Source: Dawidia cretensis
Lineage (GTDB): Bacteria; Bacteroidota; Bacteroidia; Cytophagales; Cyclobacteriaceae
Assembly: GCF_018598175.1 (NCBI RefSeq)
Contig: NZ_JAHESE010000003.1
Span: 186,001 to 250,000, forward strand
DNA length: 64,000 nucleotides
Direction of reading: 5' to 3'
Part shown: in pieces, positions 26,242-36,238 of the stretch
How positions within the stretch are numbered: the stretch's first letter is position 1
Layout: each line of letters opens with the position of its first letter
Notes under the pieces: model-generated
What the model was told of the DNA's origin: nothing
Databases searched by the model: none
Seen by the model: only the letters and a program-made list of their open reading frames with translations
Made by a program: the position numbers and the translations under genes

Positions 26242-29200
26242 AAAGCTCTTTGCACTATATTCTAAGCTTTATGCTGGCCGTGCTTGTGCCGGCAAGCTTA
26301 CTGGCGACCGATGCAGCGGCACAATCCGCCCGTGTCTCCGGTCGCGTGATCTCGCAAAGCGATGGCAACACCGAAGAAACACTCCCCGGTGTGAGCGTGT
26401 CCATCAAAGGAACTTCGCTGGGTACGGTAACGGATACAGATGGTAACTATACCATCGACGTACCGTCGACCGATGCCACCCTGGTATTTACCTTCATCGG
26501 GTATACCACCGAAGAAATACGCGTGGGCGAACAAACGACGATCAACGTAACACTCACTCCCGACATCACCACGCTGGAAGAAGTTGTCGTCGTTGGAGCC
26601 GTCGTACGCCGTCAGGATCTGACCGGTGCCGTGGCACACGCCTCCGAGGAGCAACTGCGGCAACAACCTGTATCTACATTCAGCCAGGCCATGCAAGGCC
26701 GTATGGCCGGGGTGTTGGTGCAGAACGATCCCCGTCCCGGTTCGAATGGAACAACCATTCAGATTCGCGGTAACAACTCCTTACAGTTCGGTACCAACCC
26801 GATTGTTGTCGTAGATGGTCTGATCATGGACGGTGGCCTGAACCTTATAAATCCGAATGACATCGCCACCATCGATGTGTTGAAAGATGCATCCGCAACA
26901 GCGCTCTACGGATCACGTGCATCCAATGGCGTCGTTGTCATTACTACCAAAAAAGGGAAGAAGGGCGAAGGCCGCATTACCTATGACGGGTGGGTAGGGG
27001 TACAAGACCTGACACGCCTCATGCCGCGCCTCGGTACCAAAGACCTGTTCGACCTGCGTGTAGATGCTTTTGCCAATGGCTATATGGATGACAATCCGGG
27101 AGCAGACCGCCAGCAGTATATAAACGGCCAGGTATTGAACGAGAACAATTCGGTAGCCTTTGCCGACTACGAGTTCGACGCGCATCGTAACAATCAGTCC
27201 TACGACTGGCTCGATCGGGTGATCCGCACAGGCCGGCAGCAGAACCACACGCTCGGCTTCAGCCGCGGCAATGACGACGGTTCAATCTACGTCAGCTTCA
27301 ACTACGTAGACCAGAAAGGTGTCGTGCAGAACGCCGGCTACCAACGGTATACCGGCCGGCTCAACGCCGAGCAGTATATCAAGCGCTGGTTGAAGATCGG
27401 TACAAATACATCCTATTCGCATAGCGCCGATCAGTTTGTCGAAGGCAGCGTGTTTTCGACTGCCAACGGCGCCAATCCCATGATGGCCATTACCGATACG
27501 GCCATGTACCTCAAATGGTCGGGTCTTGCGGATAAAAACATCTACAATCCCCTGCTTAGCTTGCGCATCAAAGGTGACAGCTACCAGACCCGGCTCATGT
27601 CGAGTAATTATGTGGCCATCAATCCCCTTGAGGGATTGAATATTCGTTCGACATTTTCCGCCGATGTGATGGACAAACGCGATTACTGGTATACACCTAA
27701 CAATGTCGGCCAGGCCTTCCGTGCCTCGACCGACGAAAAAGCCACCGGCGTCGCCAGTCTACGCAACGATCACTGGTTGAACTGGCAATGGGACAATTCG
27801 ATTGCCTACGATAAGATCATTAACGAGCGTCACGTCATTTCAGGCCTGGTGACCGTTAGTGCGCAAAAGAACAATTGGGACTATAACCAAATCGATGCAC
27901 AAGGATTTGCGACCAACGACTTCGGCTATAGGTACATCAGCGAAGCCTTCAACCGGGACGATTTTAAGGTAGCGTCCGACTTTACAACCAGCACGATTTT
28001 ATCGTACCTGGGCCGTGTGAACTATACCTACAACGATCGCTACTTTGCTACCGTTACCATACGCCGCGACGGTTCCTCCAAATTTGGCGAGGGCAATAAA
28101 TGGGGTACATTCCCCTCGGTAGTGCTGGCCTGGAACATCGCGAAGGAATCCTTTATGGAAGGGGCTAACCTCGATCAACTCAAGCTGCGTGCCGGCTATG
28201 GCCGTGTGGGTAACCAGAACATTCCGAACTATGCGTATCTCACGCTGTACCGCGCACAGGTAAGTGGCGACGACGTAGACTACAAGCCTGAAGGCACCTT
28301 GGGCAACAGCAGCGTAGGATGGGAGAGCCAGAAGCAAGTAAACGTGGGGGTGGATGTGGCCGTGCTGAACAACCGCATCACCTTTACAGCGGACTACTTC
28401 AATACCGATAACACCAACCTGTTGATGCGTCGCACGCTGCCGTCGACCAGCGGATTTACCAGCACGATCGCAAACATCGGCGTACTGAATAACCACGGTG
28501 TAGAGTTAACGGTAAATGCCAACGTCATCAACACCCAGGATCTGCGCTGGTCCGTTGCCGCTAACTTTACGTCTACGCGCAACAAGATCAAAGCGCTGTA
28601 TGGCGATGTCGACGCGATCTACAAACGCGGTGGCGCTACCGGCGTGGAGATGCAGCGCGAAGAGAACTACTTCGTCGGGGAATCCGTCAACTCCATCTAC
28701 GTATATAAGTTTGACAAGATCGCGCAAGAGTCGGACATGGACCGTGTGGCGGCCATGAACCTGGCCCGCAAGGTACGCCCGGGTGATATTCTGCCCCTCG
28801 ATCGCGACAATGACGGCGATATCGACGATCACGATCGCTTTGCGGTTGGTCGTAAAGACCCTAAGTTCTACGGTGGATTTTCAACCGACCTGACGTTCCG
28901 GAACTTCTCGTTGAATGCAGTCTTCAACTACAACTACGGCTCTAAGCGCATCAGCGGCCTGTACGAAGGCTATATGAATGGCACCGGTATGTATGCGGCC
29001 CACGAAGACATGCTAAACCGCTGGACGCCCACAAACACAAATACCAACGTTCCGCGCGCCTACAACGGCAGCGACCGCTATGGTTATGGTGATGTAGACC
29101 TGGGTGTGCAAAATGCTTCGTTCCTCCGCCTGTCAGCCTTGACACTCGCCTACAACCTGCCTACCAGCCTGGTGCAGAAACTGAAAATGAACAGCTTCCG

Positions 29201-29321
29201 CTTTTACGTAACCGGCAGCAACGTCTTCCTGGTAACCAAATACAAAGGATACGATCCCGAAACCGGCGACGACTTCCCGAACTCGCGCATGCTTGTAACC
29301 GGTGTAAACATTGGCTTTTGA
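26238..29321 (+). CDS. SusC/RagA-type TonB-dependent transporter of the alpha-galactoside locus
   Basis: 1027 residues. Signal peptide LHYILSFMLAVLVPASLLATDAAA (first 20 residues hydrophobic from ~7). Carboxypeptidase-regulatory-like domain ~33-115 (VSGRVISQSDGN, LPGVSVSIKGTSLGTVTD). Plug ~120-230 (EEVVVVGAVVRRQDLTGAV, PIVVVDGLIMDG, IDVLKDASATALYGSRASNG), then the barrel, ending in Phe (VTGVNIGF). It is followed 39 bp later by susD. Imports an oligosaccharide over the outer membrane; the GH36 and GH97 enzymes downstream suggest an alpha-galactoside such as melibiose, raffinose-type sugars or galactomannan side chains. Confidence 0.96.
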   Translation: MKSSLHYILSFMLAVLVPASLLATDAAAQSARVSGRVISQSDGNTEETLPGVSVSIKGTSLGTVTDTDGNYTIDVPSTDATLVFTFIGYTTEEIRVGEQTTINVTLTPDITTLEEVVVVGAVVRRQDLTGAVAHASEEQLRQQPVSTFSQAMQGRMAGVLVQNDPRPGSNGTTIQIRGNNSLQFGTNPIVVVDGLIMDGGLNLINPNDIATIDVLKDASATALYGSRASNGVVVITTKKGKKGEGRITYDGWVGVQDLTRLMPRLGTKDLFDLRVDAFANGYMDDNPGADRQQYINGQVLNENNSVAFADYEFDAHRNNQSYDWLDRVIRTGRQQNHTLGFSRGNDDGSIYVSFNYVDQKGVVQNAGYQRYTGRLNAEQYIKRWLKIGTNTSYSHSADQFVEGSVFSTANGANPMMAITDTAMYLKWSGLADKNIYNPLLSLRIKGDSYQTRLMSSNYVAINPLEGLNIRSTFSADVMDKRDYWYTPNNVGQAFRASTDEKATGVASLRNDHWLNWQWDNSIAYDKIINERHVISGLVTVSAQKNNWDYNQIDAQGFATNDFGYRYISEAFNRDDFKVASDFTTSTILSYLGRVNYTYNDRYFATVTIRRDGSSKFGEGNKWGTFPSVVLAWNIAKESFMEGANLDQLKLRAGYGRVGNQNIPNYAYLTLYRAQVSGDDVDYKPEGTLGNSSVGWESQKQVNVGVDVAVLNNRITFTADYFNTDNTNLLMRRTLPSTSGFTSTIANIGVLNNHGVELTVNANVINTQDLRWSVAANFTSTRNKIKALYGDVDAIYKRGGATGVEMQREENYFVGESVNSIYVYKFDKIAQESDMDRVAAMNLARKVRPGDILPLDRDNDGDIDDHDRFAVGRKDPKFYGGFSTDLTFRNFSLNAVFNYNYGSKRISGLYEGYMNGTGMYAAHEDMLNRWTPTNTNTNVPRAYNGSDRYGYGDVDLGVQNASFLRLSALTLAYNLPTSLVQKLKMNSFRFYVTGSNVFLVTKYKGYDPETGDDFPNSRMLVTGVNIGF

Positions 29322-29360
29322 TACTGTGAACAGTCGATGCGTTAAAAAAAACTTAATACA

Positions 29361-30905
29361 ATGAACACTAAAAATATCATATTGGGTCTGATGGCCATTC
29401 TGCTGATGGTGTCATCATGTGCCGACTTTCTGGATCAGGACCCGCAGACAGCGTTGTCGCGCGAGGATGCCTTTACGAATATCGAAAAACTGGATAGAGT
29501 AATTACAGGGCTTTACAACCGGTGGCGGGAGACCCGCAAAGACCGCGGCGGATTCGTATTCGCCCTGGGCACCGACGAAACCCAGCAGGGAGCCTACCAG
29601 GTGCGCACGGAAGCACAACAGTCATCGCTCGATAAATACGACGCGACGCTCGTTGCCGGCAACAGTGCTCTTACCGAACAATGGAATAAGCGTTGGCCCG
29701 TCATTGTCGATGCGGCAACCGCCATTATTACGCTGGAAGGCAATACCAATGGAGACGCACAACGCGAAATGTTATTAGGTGAAGCCAGCTTTATCCGCGC
29801 CGGCGTTTCATTTGAAATAACGCAATATTGGGGTGAGATACCGGTGATGGACCTTGAAAAAGCAGCCGAGTACGGTACAACGCGCCAACCCTTGCCGGTG
29901 GTATACGACTTCATCGTCCAGGACCTGGAACGTGCCATCCAATACCTGCCCGAAGATCAGGAAGATAAACGTCGTGCTACCAAAAGCGCTGCGCAGGCCC
30001 TGCTCGGAAAAGTATACCTGTATGCGCCCGAGGCTTCCGGCGTGCGTGACTATACGAAAGCGCGTGACCAGTTTGCTACCGTTATCAACAGCGGCCGGTT
30101 TCAACTTGTACCGAATGTGGCTACATTATGGGATCCCAATAGCCCCAACCCGGCGGAATCGATCTTTTCGTTCCAGTTTAGCAACGTGTGGCCTGATAAC
30201 AACCAATGCCAGTGGCAGACCGGGTCACGTGCCGTGGCCAGCATCAGCGACAATGCTTACTTCGGCGGCTACGACCTGCTGATGCCCACCGCCTATTGCT
30301 ATAGCAATGTCAGTGAAGGAGGTCTGTGGGAAGAAGGAGATACCCGCAAAGATGCCAGCATCCGCTACGACTTCGTCTACAAAGGAACAACACCTGAAAT
30401 AGCACCAGGCCTGGGTGGCGATGAGCTGGATCCGCACATCAAGAAATATGAAGATGCCCGTCTCGATGGAATCGGAAGCTTCTGGTATTCGGGCAAAAAC
30501 ATGTACTACCTCCGCTACGCCGACATCTTGCTCTGCTATGCCGAATGCCTCAACGAGCTCGGTAGCACCGGCGAAGCCGTCACCACCGTCAACACCGTAC
30601 GCGCACGCGCATGGGGTGGATCGCTGCCCGCAGACAAACAATGGAATGCCGGCATGGGCCAGGAGGAATTCCGCGACAACATCCTGGACGAACGCATGCG
30701 TGAGCTTTGCTTCGAAGGCTGGCGCCGCATGGACCTGATCCGTTCCAGCAAGTTCCGCGAGCTGATTCTGACCCGCAACAAATGGGCCGCTGAAAAGAAC
30801 ACCATTCAGGAGTACCACCGCCGGTATCCCATTCCCCTCGACGAGATCAAGCAAAACGACGAGATCGACGAAGAAGATCAGAATGAAGGATACTCCAATC
30901 AATAA
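29361..30905 (+). CDS. SusD/RagB-type nutrient-binding lipoprotein of the alpha-galactoside locus
   Basis: 514 residues. MNTKNIILGLMAILLMVSSC is a lipoprotein leader with Cys20. SusD features: FLDQDPQTALSREDAF, GEASFIRAGVSFEITQYWG, AAQALLGKVYLYAPEAS, YYLRYADILLCYAECLNELG, RMRELCFEGWRRMDLIRSS and RYPIPLDEIKQND. It caps the SusC barrel and captures the sugar at the surface. A hairpin follows, so downstream enzyme genes may be transcribed partly by read-through or from their own promoter. Confidence 0.95.
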   Translation: MNTKNIILGLMAILLMVSSCADFLDQDPQTALSREDAFTNIEKLDRVITGLYNRWRETRKDRGGFVFALGTDETQQGAYQVRTEAQQSSLDKYDATLVAGNSALTEQWNKRWPVIVDAATAIITLEGNTNGDAQREMLLGEASFIRAGVSFEITQYWGEIPVMDLEKAAEYGTTRQPLPVVYDFIVQDLERAIQYLPEDQEDKRRATKSAAQALLGKVYLYAPEASGVRDYTKARDQFATVINSGRFQLVPNVATLWDPNSPNPAESIFSFQFSNVWPDNNQCQWQTGSRAVASISDNAYFGGYDLLMPTAYCYSNVSEGGLWEEGDTRKDASIRYDFVYKGTTPEIAPGLGGDELDPHIKKYEDARLDGIGSFWYSGKNMYYLRYADILLCYAECLNELGSTGEAVTTVNTVRARAWGGSLPADKQWNAGMGQEEFRDNILDERMRELCFEGWRRMDLIRSSKFRELILTRNKWAAEKNTIQEYHRRYPIPLDEIKQNDEIDEEDQNEGYSNQ

Positions 30906-30933
30906 TGACCGATTGCAGTAAAGAATAATATCA

Positions 30934-30969
30934 GCACTAAAAGAGGCTCTCACCGGCCTCTTTTGGTGC
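30934..30969 (+). terminator. Hairpin after susD
   Basis: Nested stem: GCAC/GTGC outside, AAAAGAGGC/GCCTCTTTT inside, 8-nt loop. It lies 29 bp after the susD stop and 26 bp before the GH36 start. There is no T-run after the outer stem, so it may attenuate rather than end transcription. Confidence 0.6.
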
Positions 30970-30994
30970 ATATATCTACCGGGAGAGGGAAAAT

Positions 30995-33184
30995 ATGATG
31001 AGGAGAATAAGAACTATATATTCAGCACTTTTTTGGCTCGCCGCCGTACACCTGGCCATAGCCCAAAACACAAACAACAAAGCCGTCGTTATTCGTACGG
31101 TCAACACCAGCCTGGTATATAAAGTCGACAACGACCAGGTCGTACGACAGTGCTACTACGGTAAGGCAATTGACGAAAAAGACGTGGCCGGCATACAGCT
31201 CACCAACCTGGATGCCTACCCGGCGTACGGCAAGGCCTATGTAAACGAACCCGCATTCCGCGCGGTGCACGCCGACGGAAACCTGACCACCGAGCTGGTC
31301 TACGTATCGGCCGAGGCCCAGGTACAGGACAAAAACATTACGCTCACCCGCATCCGCCTGCGCGACCGGCACTACAACCTGTCGGTAACGCTTTGCTTCA
31401 AAGCCTATCAGCAACAAGACATCATCGAGCAATGGACCGAGGTGGTCCACGAAGAAAAGAAAGACATCACCCTCTTTAACTTCACATCCTCGCAGCTCGC
31501 CCTGCGCGCCTCGTCGTATTGGCTCACCAGCTTCTACGGCAACTGGGCGGCGGAGATGAACATGAAAGAAGAGCAGCTTACCGAAGGCATAAAAACCATC
31601 GATTCCAAACTGGGCGTACGCACCAACCAGTTTGCACATGCATGCTTCATGCTGGGAGTAGAAGGCCCGGCCGAAGAGAATAGCGGCACCGTGATCGGCG
31701 GCACGCTGGCCTGGCCCGGCAGCTGGAGCATGGAATTTGAAGTAGACCCGCTCAAGAATCTGCACATCCTGGCCGGTATAAATCCATACGCTTCGCAGTA
31801 TGTGCTCAAACCGAAGGAAGTATTCAAAACCCCGGCGCTGCTATACACCATCAGCCACGAGGGTAAAGGCGGCATCACACGCAAGTTCCACACCTGGGCA
31901 CGCACGTACGGCATCTACAAAGGCGACCGACCGCGTATGACCTTGCTCAACAACTGGGAGGCTACCTACTTTGACTTCGACGAGAAAGTACTCAAACAAA
32001 TCATCGGCGACGCCGCCGGCATGGGCTTCGACCTGTTCCTGCTCGACGATGGCTGGTTTGGTAACAAATACCCCCGCAACGACGACCGCGCCGGTCTCGG
32101 CGACTGGGATGTAAACAAAAAGAAATTACCCAACGGCCTCGACTCACTACTCCGCGAAGCCGACCGGAAGAAAATCAAATTTGGCATCTGGGTAGAGCCG
32201 GAAATGATCAACCCCAAAAGCGAGCTGTATGAAAAACATCCCGACTGGGCCGTCACTGCGCCCAACCGCGCCATCGACGTAAGCCGCAACCAGCTCATCC
32301 TCGACCTCTCCAACCCGCAGGTGCAAGACTATGTATACAACGTCATGGATAACCTGCTGACGCGCAATCCCGGCATAGCCTATCTCAAGTGGGACTGCAA
32401 TCGCTATGTCACAAATCCCGGCTCGTCCTACTTGCCAGCCGATCGTCAGTCGCATCTGTGGATCAAATACACCGAAGGTCTGTTTGCCGTATTGAAACGC
32501 ATGCGCCAGAAGTATACCGATGTTCGCATCATGCTATGCTCAGGCGGAGGTGGTCGCATCGACTACGGCACACTGCCGTACTTCGACGAATACTGGATCA
32601 GCGATAATACCGATGCACTCGACCGCATCTTCATCCAATGGGGCACAACACACTTCTTTCCGGCGATGGGACTGGCCAGTCACGTATCCGTGGTACCAAA
32701 CCACATCACACAACGCTCGACACCGCTCAAGTTTCGGTTCGACGTCGCCATGTCGGCAAAGTTAGGCATGGACCTGCAGCCGAAAGACATGAGCCCGGAC
32801 GAAAAAGAGTTCTCACGAAAGGCCATACAGGAGTATAAAGACATACGACACATCGTCCAGTTCGGCGACCTGTATCGCCTGTTATCGCCCTATGAGCACA
32901 AACGCGCGGCCATGATGTACGTCCTGCCCGATCGTACAGAAGCCCTGGTCTTTTCGTATCTGTTAAAGAAGGAGATCTACAGCAACGACCAGGTACTATA
33001 CCTGCACGGCTTGGAGCCGGCGAAGATATATACGCTAAAAGAGGTGAATAAAAGTCCGCAATATTCAAGAATCTCGGCACTAGAAGGGCAGAAGTTCACC
33101 GGCGAATTCCTGATGACCTATGGCGTTCGTTTCCAGATGTACAATGAATTTGAAAGCGTGGTATTCCGCGCAGTAGCAGAATAA
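30995..33184 (+). CDS. Alpha-galactosidase, glycoside hydrolase family 36
   Basis: 729 residues with a signal peptide (TIYSALFWLAAVHLAIAQ), so periplasmic or further exported. An N-terminal beta-sandwich (~25-310) precedes the (beta/alpha)8 catalytic domain. GH36 motifs are FDLFLLDDGWFG, FGIWVEPEMINPKSELY, AYLKWDCNRYVT with nucleophile Asp467, CSGGGGRIDYG and EYWISDNTDALDR with acid/base Asp537; the 70-residue spacing agrees with characterised GH36 enzymes. It releases terminal alpha-1,6-galactose. It is followed 9 bp later by a GH97 gene, the start of a tight four-gene block with GH97, epimerase and GH97. Confidence 0.95.
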   Translation: MMRRIRTIYSALFWLAAVHLAIAQNTNNKAVVIRTVNTSLVYKVDNDQVVRQCYYGKAIDEKDVAGIQLTNLDAYPAYGKAYVNEPAFRAVHADGNLTTELVYVSAEAQVQDKNITLTRIRLRDRHYNLSVTLCFKAYQQQDIIEQWTEVVHEEKKDITLFNFTSSQLALRASSYWLTSFYGNWAAEMNMKEEQLTEGIKTIDSKLGVRTNQFAHACFMLGVEGPAEENSGTVIGGTLAWPGSWSMEFEVDPLKNLHILAGINPYASQYVLKPKEVFKTPALLYTISHEGKGGITRKFHTWARTYGIYKGDRPRMTLLNNWEATYFDFDEKVLKQIIGDAAGMGFDLFLLDDGWFGNKYPRNDDRAGLGDWDVNKKKLPNGLDSLLREADRKKIKFGIWVEPEMINPKSELYEKHPDWAVTAPNRAIDVSRNQLILDLSNPQVQDYVYNVMDNLLTRNPGIAYLKWDCNRYVTNPGSSYLPADRQSHLWIKYTEGLFAVLKRMRQKYTDVRIMLCSGGGGRIDYGTLPYFDEYWISDNTDALDRIFIQWGTTHFFPAMGLASHVSVVPNHITQRSTPLKFRFDVAMSAKLGMDLQPKDMSPDEKEFSRKAIQEYKDIRHIVQFGDLYRLLSPYEHKRAAMMYVLPDRTEALVFSYLLKKEIYSNDQVLYLHGLEPAKIYTLKEVNKSPQYSRISALEGQKFTGEFLMTYGVRFQMYNEFESVVFRAVAE

Positions 33185-33193
33185 GAGCATGTC

Positions 33194-35164
33194 ATGAAGA
33201 AGATTGTAATACTGTATTTACTGACCCTGACAATGGTCAACACGTTGTCGGCCTTTACACCGAAGCCGAAGTCACTGACCGTAACATCACCCGACGGCCG
33301 GTTAACCTTGCACCTGCATACCGGCGACACATTAGCCTACTCCGTAACCTTTAAAAACCAGGAGATCGTCCTGACGTCACCCATCGCCCTGGCGTTACCG
33401 GACCGGGTGCTGGGCGCCAAACCGCAGGTGGTGAAGACAACCACACGCAAGAACAAGGGCACCATCGCGTTGCCGTACGGCAGTACTAAAACACTGGACG
33501 ACCAATACAACGAGCTGGAGGTAACGTTTGAAGGAAACTATGCACTGACACTGCGTGCGTATAACGAAGGCGTGGCCTATCGTTTTTCCACCACGCTGCC
33601 GTCTACCATTCAAATCGTCAATGAACGGGCAAGCTTCAATCTAACAGGTGACCCCGCCGCCATCTTTCCCGAAAGTGATGTGTGGACTTCCTGGGAGGTA
33701 CCCTATATACCCTATGCGACCGTGTCGGCCATTGCCGAAAATAAGAAGGCACTGACACCCGTGCTCTTTTCGTATGACCCTATACGCGTAGTAATAGCAG
33801 AGGCCGATGTGGCCGATTACCCCGGCATGTACGTAGGCAAGCACAACGGCAAGCTGCAAGGTACGTGGGCTGGCTTCCCGGTGCGCACCGAAATGGGCAG
33901 CTGGGGTAACTTTGTATCGGTGGTGAAAGAACGCGCACCCTATATTGCCGACACGCGCGGCACGCGCACGTTTCCCTGGCGCATCATCATCGCCACGGAC
34001 GACGATCGTACCCTGGTCACGAACAAGCTGGTCTATAAACTGGCGCGACCTTCTGTACTCGGCAGTGACCTGAGCTGGATCAAGCCCGGCAAAGCTGCCT
34101 GGGAATGGTGGCACGACGCCATGGTAAAAGATGCAGACATCCCCACCGGCATGGACAACCGCAACACCGCCCTGTATAAACACTACATCGACTTTGCGGC
34201 CGCCAACCACCTGGAGTATTTAATGATCGATGCCGGTTGGTCCAACATCTTCGACCTGAGCAAAGTCAATCCCAAAGTAGACGTACAGGAAGTGATCCGC
34301 TATGGAAAATCAAAGAACGTAGGCGTATTCCTCTGGTGTGTAGCCACGACGTTGATGAACGACCCTGACAAAAACATGGACTTGATTTCGAAATGGGGTG
34401 CCGTAGGCCTCAAGGTGGACTTTATCGATCGTGACGACCAGTTGGCCATCCGTTGGTTCGAAGACATCGCCGGCGCCGCCGCGAAGAAGAATCTCATGAT
34501 CAACTTCCACGGATGCAGCAAGCCCACCGGCCTGGAACGCACCTATCCCAACATCGTCAACTACGAGGCCGTACGCGGCGCCGAGTGCTCGAAGTGGGAC
34601 CTGACAGCAAACCCGGAGCACCACGTGCTGATACCCTTTATCCGCATGCTGGCCGGTCCGTTAGACTATACCCCCGGTGGCATGCGCAACAAAACACAGG
34701 CAGCGTTCAAACCGATCGACCCAGGCCTGCCGTCTACGCAAGGAACCCGTTGCCACGAGCTGGCCATGTATGTACTGTTCGATCAACCTTTCGCCATGCT
34801 GTGCGACTCACCCGAAGAATACCGCAAATACCCCGACATCATGAAATACCTGTCCGCCGTGCCCACCAGCTTTGACGAGACACGGGTGTTAAACGCAAAG
34901 CTGGGTCAATATGCTACGGTCGCCAAGCGCAAGGATAATCGCTGGTTTGTCGGCGCCATGACAGATTGGGATGGTCGCACGTTGCCCCTGGATTTTTCTT
35001 TCTTACCTTCCGGCAAAACCTTTAAAGCCGAAGTATATACCGACGGAACCGACAACCAGGATGCTGCGCAATACACGTACAAGACCCTGGATGTAACAAA
35101 CCGTTCGAAAACCGACCTGGTGCTCGCACCGGGCGGCGGCGCGGTGGTATACATACACGAATAA
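33194..35164 (+). CDS. Glycoside hydrolase family 97, probably retaining alpha-galactosidase
   Basis: 656 residues with a signal peptide (ending VNTLSAF). N-terminal beta-sandwich (~25-290: VTSPDGRLTLHLHTGD, YNEGVAYRFSTTLP). Catalytic barrel with KPGKAAWEWWHDAM, YLMIDAGWSN, GLKVDFIDRDDQ (Asp409), INFHGCSKPTG and NYEAVRGAECSKWD (Glu458). GH97 contains inverting alpha-glucosidases and retaining alpha-galactosidases. The Asp in K-V-D-F is where the retaining type has its nucleophile, which fits the GH36 neighbour. There is no C-terminal sorting domain. Specificity is inference. Confidence 0.92.
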   Translation: MKKIVILYLLTLTMVNTLSAFTPKPKSLTVTSPDGRLTLHLHTGDTLAYSVTFKNQEIVLTSPIALALPDRVLGAKPQVVKTTTRKNKGTIALPYGSTKTLDDQYNELEVTFEGNYALTLRAYNEGVAYRFSTTLPSTIQIVNERASFNLTGDPAAIFPESDVWTSWEVPYIPYATVSAIAENKKALTPVLFSYDPIRVVIAEADVADYPGMYVGKHNGKLQGTWAGFPVRTEMGSWGNFVSVVKERAPYIADTRGTRTFPWRIIIATDDDRTLVTNKLVYKLARPSVLGSDLSWIKPGKAAWEWWHDAMVKDADIPTGMDNRNTALYKHYIDFAAANHLEYLMIDAGWSNIFDLSKVNPKVDVQEVIRYGKSKNVGVFLWCVATTLMNDPDKNMDLISKWGAVGLKVDFIDRDDQLAIRWFEDIAGAAAKKNLMINFHGCSKPTGLERTYPNIVNYEAVRGAECSKWDLTANPEHHVLIPFIRMLAGPLDYTPGGMRNKTQAAFKPIDPGLPSTQGTRCHELAMYVLFDQPFAMLCDSPEEYRKYPDIMKYLSAVPTSFDETRVLNAKLGQYATVAKRKDNRWFVGAMTDWDGRTLPLDFSFLPSGKTFKAEVYTDGTDNQDAAQYTYKTLDVTNRSKTDLVLAPGGGAVVYIHE

Positions 35165-35173
35165 CAAAAGAAG

Positions 35174-36214
35174 ATGAACGAAGCAACCGACATCGCGATC
35201 ACAAAAACACCCTGGGGCACACACCACGGAGAAGCGGTATTTCTTTTCCGGCTGACAAATGGCCACGGCGCCTATGTGGAGGTAACGAGCTACGGTGCCA
35301 CACTGGTATCCGTGGTCGTGCCCGATCGTGCGGGGAAGAAAGAGCACGTGGTGCTGGGCTTCCCGTCACTGGAAGGATACCTGCAGGATCGTTGTTACCT
35401 GGGCTCGACCGTAGGCCGCTATGCCAACCGCATAGCCCAGGCCCGCTTCACCCTCGACGGAAAAGAATATACGCTGGACGCGAACGACGGTGTAAACACC
35501 AATCACGGCGGCGGCGCCGGCTTTCACGCACGCGTTTTTTCGTATGAGCAACGCAACGACGGTGTAGTGTTTTCATACTCCAGCCCCGCAGGCGACGGCG
35601 GGTATCCCGGCGCGCTCACACTCCGGGTAGAGTACCGTTGGAATGCAGAACAAGCACTAACCATTACCTACACGGCCGTGACCGACCAGAAGACTGTTGC
35701 CAACTTTACCAACCACGCATATTTCAACCTGGCGGCCGTGGGCACAATGTTGGATCATACGTTGAGTGTTCGGTCTTCACACATTCTGGCCGCTACGCCG
35801 GCGTATATTCCTACCGGTGAAATCGTCGAGGCAGGTACCAAACGGCTACAGCAGAGCACTGTCCGGCACAAAGTCATACCCAAAGGAGATCGCCTGGAAG
35901 GTCTGAATGAATATTATATATTGGACAAAGCCACGAAGGAAAAGGATCCCGCCGCCGTGTTATACGATCAGGCCTCCGGCCGCCAGATGGAAGTCTTTAC
36001 CTCGTACCCGGGCTTAATGGTCTATACAGCCGACTACCTGGTGAGCGAGGTGCCGGGGCACACCGCCATCCCGTATAAACCCTTTGGCGGCATCTGTCTC
36101 GAATGCCAGTATTTTCCCGACGCCCCCAATCACGCGCATTTTCCCGATACCACCCTGGCGGCAGAAGAAGAGTACCGCGAGTGGATCGTATTTAAATTCA
36201 GCACACAAGAGTGA
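35174..36214 (+). CDS. galM: Aldose 1-epimerase (galactose mutarotase)
   Basis: 346 residues, no signal peptide: cytoplasmic. It carries the GalM hallmarks: SYGATLVSVVVPD, LGSTVGRYANRIAQARF, TNHGGGAGFHARVF, NFTNHAYFNLAA with a catalytic-site His, and CLECQYFPDAPNHAHFPD carrying the catalytic Glu and following substrate-site residues. It interconverts alpha- and beta-galactose so that galactose released by the alpha-galactosidases can enter the Leloir pathway. It is 9 bp after one GH97 gene and 24 bp before the next, clearly in the same operon. Confidence 0.95.
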   Translation: MNEATDIAITKTPWGTHHGEAVFLFRLTNGHGAYVEVTSYGATLVSVVVPDRAGKKEHVVLGFPSLEGYLQDRCYLGSTVGRYANRIAQARFTLDGKEYTLDANDGVNTNHGGGAGFHARVFSYEQRNDGVVFSYSSPAGDGGYPGALTLRVEYRWNAEQALTITYTAVTDQKTVANFTNHAYFNLAAVGTMLDHTLSVRSSHILAATPAYIPTGEIVEAGTKRLQQSTVRHKVIPKGDRLEGLNEYYILDKATKEKDPAAVLYDQASGRQMEVFTSYPGLMVYTADYLVSEVPGHTAIPYKPFGGICLECQYFPDAPNHAHFPDTTLAAEEEYREWIVFKFSTQE

Positions 36215-36238
36215 AAGAGCATTAAAGAATAAAACTAT